Source of the DNA: JBBQSF01 sp038214085
GTDB lineage: Bacteria > Bacteroidota > Bacteroidia > Bacteroidales > CG2-30-32-10
Length of the DNA stretch: 35,040 bases
Assembly: GCA_038214085.1 (NCBI GenBank)
Contig: JBBQSF010000014.1
Location: forward strand, 1-35,040
Reading direction: 5' to 3'
Positions 31,930-35,040 of this stretch are shown piece after piece. The notes beneath the pieces are model-generated. The model did no database searches. It saw nothing but the letters and a program-made list of their open reading frames with translations, and was not told where the DNA came from. The stretch's first letter is position 1, and every line of letters begins with the position of its first letter. The position numbers were made by a program, and so were the translations under genes.

Positions 31930-32658
31930 TTATTCAATAGTCATGCGTTTTGTTAAAGTTTGACTGCCGTTGCTTAATTTATACATATACAAACCAGATT
32001 TCAAATTCTTGCCACTAAATGAAATAGTATTCATTCCTGTAACTGCATTAACTTTTGACAGATAAACCACTTCACCTAAAATATTACATACTGAAAAATC
32101 ATATTTTCCAACTACAGGGGAAACAAAACGAATATCAGTTGAATAATCAAATGGATTAGGGTAATTCTGGAGCAAATCAAATTTATCAGAAGCAACTTCA
32201 AAAGAAATACTTCCGCTGTTCTGAACAATTATTTTGTATCCCGTGGCTGTATATGCCATTGGTAAACCTCCAACTTTTGCAAGAAGATGAATAACCAACG
32301 GATGAGTACCAACCTGAGCCAAGGTAGGAGTTCCAGTGATTGCAATACAACCTTTTCCGCCGCCGGGCCAATAACCGCTAGTACTATTAGGAGTATAAAT
32401 AAACCCAGTAGGTAGACCATCAATTCCAGTTATACCAATAGAATCAATAGTAAATGAAATGCCACTGATGGTTGAATCGGTAGGAATAACAGCAGAAATA
32501 ACTCCAAAATAGGACAAGCCTACAGAAGCAATAGGCAGATTTGTAATAGTATCAGGATAAATTCCCGGAGCATTTTCTGGTCCTGGAGTACAGGGCTGTG
32601 CTTGTAATGAAACATACGCAAAGCCAATAAGGAAAAAAGAAAGTAATTTTTTCATCAT
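31930..32658 (-). CDS. T9SS-sorted protein with Ig-like region
   Basis: A 242-residue exported protein. A signal peptide (MKKLLSFFLIGFAYVSLQAQ) is followed by a single beta-rich Ig-like region (about 25-145) containing GLPTGFIYTPNSTSGYWPGG and GCIAITGTPTLAQVGTHPL, similar to putative Ig modules. A type A T9SS C-terminal domain follows (LLQNYPNPFDYSTDIRF ... TLTKRMTIE). No catalytic motif is seen. It is the first gene of the six-gene operon. Two adjacent ATGs (32656 and 32653) are possible starts. Confidence 0.82.
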   Translation of the reverse strand: MMKKLLSFFLIGFAYVSLQAQPCTPGPENAPGIYPDTITNLPIASVGLSYFGVISAVIPTDSTISGISFTIDSIGITGIDGLPTGFIYTPNSTSGYWPGGGKGCIAITGTPTLAQVGTHPLVIHLLAKVGGLPMAYTATGYKIIVQNSGSISFEVASDKFDLLQNYPNPFDYSTDIRFVSPVVGKYDFSVCNILGEVVYLSKVNAVTGMNTISFSGKNLKSGLYMYKLSNGSQTLTKRMTIE

Positions 32659-32688
32659 ATTTAATATTTAGATTTTGTTTTTCTTCTA

Positions 32689-32696
32689 CAAATATA
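32689..32696 (-). promoter_or_regulatory. Possible -7 element for the six-gene operon
   Basis: Minus strand TATATTTG, an exact TAnnTTTG match about 30 bp before the first ATG. No TTG is found at the right distance upstream, so this is only tentative. Confidence 0.35.
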
Positions 32697-32791
32697 GATA
32701 ATAAATCAATTAATATCTACGGATGTATTTAATTTTAACAATATTTTGCAAAAAATAAATAAATTAATCTACCCGACATAATGTATAAAAC

Positions 32792-32820
32792 AAAAAAAAC
32801 CGCTGAAAAAATCAGCGGTT
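32792..32820 (-). terminator. Rho-independent terminator of rpsA
   Basis: Read on the minus strand, AACCGCTGA (32820-32812) pairs perfectly with TCAGCGGTT (32806-32798), loop five T, followed by a run of T (32799-32792). It lies 20 bp after the rpsA stop. Confidence 0.88.
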
Positions 32821-32839
32821 TAAAAATATTAAATTTTAT

Positions 32840-34876
32840 TTATTCTGCTTTTGGTTCTTCAGAATCTTCAGAAACTTCAGGTTTTTCTTCAACCTTAGGT
32901 TCTACCTTAAAATCTTCAGCCATTTTTTCAGCAGCTTTTGCTAAGGTTTTTTTAGATTCTTTGTCCATTTTGTCTTTTAGATTAGCAAGAACGTCAAGAT
33001 CGCCCAAAGTGGTTTTTTCCATGCTGTCTTTTAACTTTTTAACAGCTTTCTTTGTATTTTTTTCTTTGTCTTTCTTTTCGTCGTCTTCTTTGTTCTTTTC
33101 AGCAGATACAACATCTTGCCAAATTTTAGAATGTGAAACGATAATTTTTTTGTTTTCTTTTGAAAATTCGATCACTTTAAAATCAATCATTTCTTCCACT
33201 TTGGCATTGGTGCCATCTTCTTTCTGAATATGACGAAGTGGCGCAAAACCTTCAACGCCATATGGCAGAGCAACAACTACACCTTTTTCTGCAGTAGTAA
33301 CAATGGTACCTTTATGAATAGAATCAATAGTGAAAACTGTTTCAAAAACATCCCATGGATTTTCTTCGAGTTGTTTATGGCCTAAGCTTAAGCGACGGTT
33401 TTCAATATCCACTTCAAGAACTACTACTTCAATTTCTTCACCAATTTTAGTGAATTCTGCCGGGTGCTTGATTTTTTTCGACCATGAAAGGTCAGAAATA
33501 TGAATTAATCCATCAACTCCTTCTTCTAATTCAACAAAAATTCCAAAATTGGTAAAGTTGCGAACGATAGCTTTGTGTTTTGAATTAACCGGATATCTTG
33601 AAGAAATATCAGTCCATGGATCTGGAATAAGTTGTTTGATACCTAAAGACATTTTGCGTTCTTCACGATCAAGTGTAAGTATAATTCCTTCAACCTCATC
33701 CCCTACTTTTAAGAAATCCTGAGCGCTGCGTAAATGCTGCGACCATGACATTTCAGAAACGTGGATCAAGCCTTCAACACCGGCAGCAATTTCGATAAAT
33801 GCACCGTAATCGGCAATAACCACAACTTTTCCTTTAACTTTATCTCCAACTTTTAGATTTGTATCAAGCGAATCCCAAGGGTGAGAAGTAAGCTGTTTTA
33901 AACCAAGAGCGATACGTTTTTTATTATCGTCGAAATCAAGAATTACAACATTGATTTTTTCGTCGAGTTTTACAATTTCCTCTGGGTGGTTGATTCGTCC
34001 CCATGAAAGGTCAGTGATGTGAATAAGTCCGTCAACGCCACCAAGATCGATAAACACACCGTAAGAAGTAATATTTTTAACGGTACCTTCAAGAATCTGT
34101 CCTTTTTCAAGTTTAGAAATAATTTCAGTTTTCTGTTGTTCGAGTTCTGCTTCAATAAGTGCTTTATGCGAAACAACTACGTTTTTATATTCATGGTTAA
34201 CTTTAACAACCTTGAATTCCATAGTTTTGTCAACATAAATATCATAATCACGAATTGGTTTCACGTCAATCTGAGAACCTGGCAAGAAAGCTTCTATTCC
34301 GAATACGTCAACAATCAAACCACCTTTAGTACGGCATTTTACATATCCATTAATGATTTCATCGTTTTCCAATGCTTTGTTTACACGTTCCCAAGAACGG
34401 AGCAAACGGGCTTTTTTGTGAGACAAAATAAGCTGACCGGATGAATCTTCCTGGCTTTCAACATATACTTCAACAGTATCGCCAATTTTAAGATCCTGAT
34501 TGTATCTCAATTCGGATAATGGAATAATACCATCGGATTTGTATCCAATGTTAACCACAACTTCTCTGTTGTTTTTTGCTACAACTGTTCCGTCGATAAC
34601 TTCGTGTTCTACAACAGAGCTTAGTGTTTTGTCGTAAATTTCTTCGAATTTTTTACGTTCATCGCTTGAATAAATATCCTGATTTTTACCAATAGCATTC
34701 CAGTCGAAATCCTTTGGTGGTTCAGGTTTTGCTTCTTCAACAACGATTTTTTCTTCTGCTTTGATTTCTTCAGGTTTTGTTTCTACAGCAACTTCTTCCT
34801 GAGCAACTTCTTCCTGATTTTGATTTGTAACTTCGATGTTTTCGTTTTCAGTTACATTAATTTCGTTTTCAGTCAT
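32840..34876 (-). CDS. rpsA: 30S ribosomal protein S1
   Basis: An mRNA-binding ribosomal protein; 678 residues, longer than the E. coli protein because of extra tails. The first 55 residues are very acidic (EVTNQNQEEVAQEEVAVETK). Six S1 (OB-fold) domains follow from about residue 75 to 560, e.g. GTVKNITSYGVFIDLGGVDG, GKVVVIADYGAFIEIAAGVE and AIVRNFTNFGIFVELEEGVD, with HISDLSW repeats. The C-terminal 100 residues are charged and Lys/Glu-rich with no S1 pattern. Such tails occur in Bacteroidota S1. A TAATTTTG box (34916-34909) lies about 33 bp before the ATG, but no -33 box is obvious. Since this phylum lacks Shine-Dalgarno dependence, S1 may matter more for start selection; that is inference. 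Confidence 0.96.
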   Translation of the reverse strand: MTENEINVTENENIEVTNQNQEEVAQEEVAVETKPEEIKAEEKIVVEEAKPEPPKDFDWNAIGKNQDIYSSDERKKFEEIYDKTLSSVVEHEVIDGTVVAKNNREVVVNIGYKSDGIIPLSELRYNQDLKIGDTVEVYVESQEDSSGQLILSHKKARLLRSWERVNKALENDEIINGYVKCRTKGGLIVDVFGIEAFLPGSQIDVKPIRDYDIYVDKTMEFKVVKVNHEYKNVVVSHKALIEAELEQQKTEIISKLEKGQILEGTVKNITSYGVFIDLGGVDGLIHITDLSWGRINHPEEIVKLDEKINVVILDFDDNKKRIALGLKQLTSHPWDSLDTNLKVGDKVKGKVVVIADYGAFIEIAAGVEGLIHVSEMSWSQHLRSAQDFLKVGDEVEGIILTLDREERKMSLGIKQLIPDPWTDISSRYPVNSKHKAIVRNFTNFGIFVELEEGVDGLIHISDLSWSKKIKHPAEFTKIGEEIEVVVLEVDIENRRLSLGHKQLEENPWDVFETVFTIDSIHKGTIVTTAEKGVVVALPYGVEGFAPLRHIQKEDGTNAKVEEMIDFKVIEFSKENKKIIVSHSKIWQDVVSAEKNKEDDEKKDKEKNTKKAVKKLKDSMEKTTLGDLDVLANLKDKMDKESKKTLAKAAEKMAEDFKVEPKVEEKPEVSEDSEEPKAE

Positions 34877-35040
34877 TTAAATAATAAAAATTGTATTCTG
34901 CAGTTCCCCAAAATTAACTACAGAAGATGGTTAATAATCCGTTAATTAAAATTAATTTTATGTTTGGGGGTGCAAATGTAAAGATAATATTCTGAAAATA
35001 AAAGAATTCAGGCGAAAAATTTGCACGTGTGGTATATCGA

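Noticed and set aside
34019..34444. A 141-residue plus-strand frame opposite rpsA
   Set aside because: It lies wholly antisense to conserved S1 domains and its composition is that of a complementary-strand frame.

Overview
The window looks like a chromosomal segment of an AT-rich member of the Bacteroidota, probably Bacteroidales-like. Three proteins end in type A sorting domains of the type IX secretion system (T9SS). There is an S46 dipeptidyl-peptidase and a six-domain ribosomal protein S1. Candidate promoters have the Bacteroidota form TTG, 19-21 bp, TAnnTTTG, and Shine-Dalgarno sequences are absent. No rRNA or tRNA gene was recognised.

Layout. 1-3.3 kb: partial gpsA and a secreted DPP7-like peptidase closed by a strong terminator. 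3.6-9.2 kb: envelope and secreted proteins (MORN-repeat protein, LytM/LysM peptidase, T9SS-exported nuclease/phosphatase-fold protein, T9SS beta-helix protein). 9.5-12.6 kb: a small basic lipoprotein-like ORF, prmC, ribD and a DMT transporter. 12.65-19.5 kb: a CRISPR-Cas island. 16.6-20.7 kb: a REP/RAYT element cluster overlapping that island. 20.75-26.9 kb: housekeeping genes on the + strand (YigZ family, GT9, TsaC, CCA-adding enzyme, PRiA4-like, miaA, alpha/beta hydrolase). 26.9-32.7 kb: a tight six-gene operon on the - strand (T9SS protein, rnz, MATE, GlcNAc-kinase-like, PAP2, outer-membrane-barrel-like). 32.8-34.9 kb: rpsA.

The CRISPR island is the main point of interest. It has an intact type II-C set: a tracrRNA on the - strand just upstream of cas9, cas9 (1253 aa), cas1 and cas2. 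After cas2 lies a remnant of the matching array: one complete 47-bp repeat, a 30-bp spacer and a broken second repeat. It is read on the - strand and ends at its own terminator. About 200 bp further on is a second array of another kind: 36-bp repeats ending AATTTCTACTATTGTAGAT, the hallmark handle of type V-A (Cas12a) crRNAs, with 26-27-bp spacers, in + orientation. No cas12a or cas4 is present in the window. A type V-A-like array therefore sits beside a type II-C effector and adaptation module.

The island has been invaded by REP-like palindromes (core CTGTCGGGGTGACT / AGTCACCCCGACAG) and two RAYT-type HUH transposase genes. One RAYT lies between cas9 and cas1. The other lies between a broken 5' copy and the intact copy of a YigZ-family gene. 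Palindromes occur inside the reading frames of both transposases, form the stop of one of them, and break two of the type V-A repeats at the same position. The picture is a CRISPR locus whose cas genes are still open while its arrays are being eroded and rearranged by RAYT/REP activity. Function assignments rest on motif recognition by eye; no database search was run.
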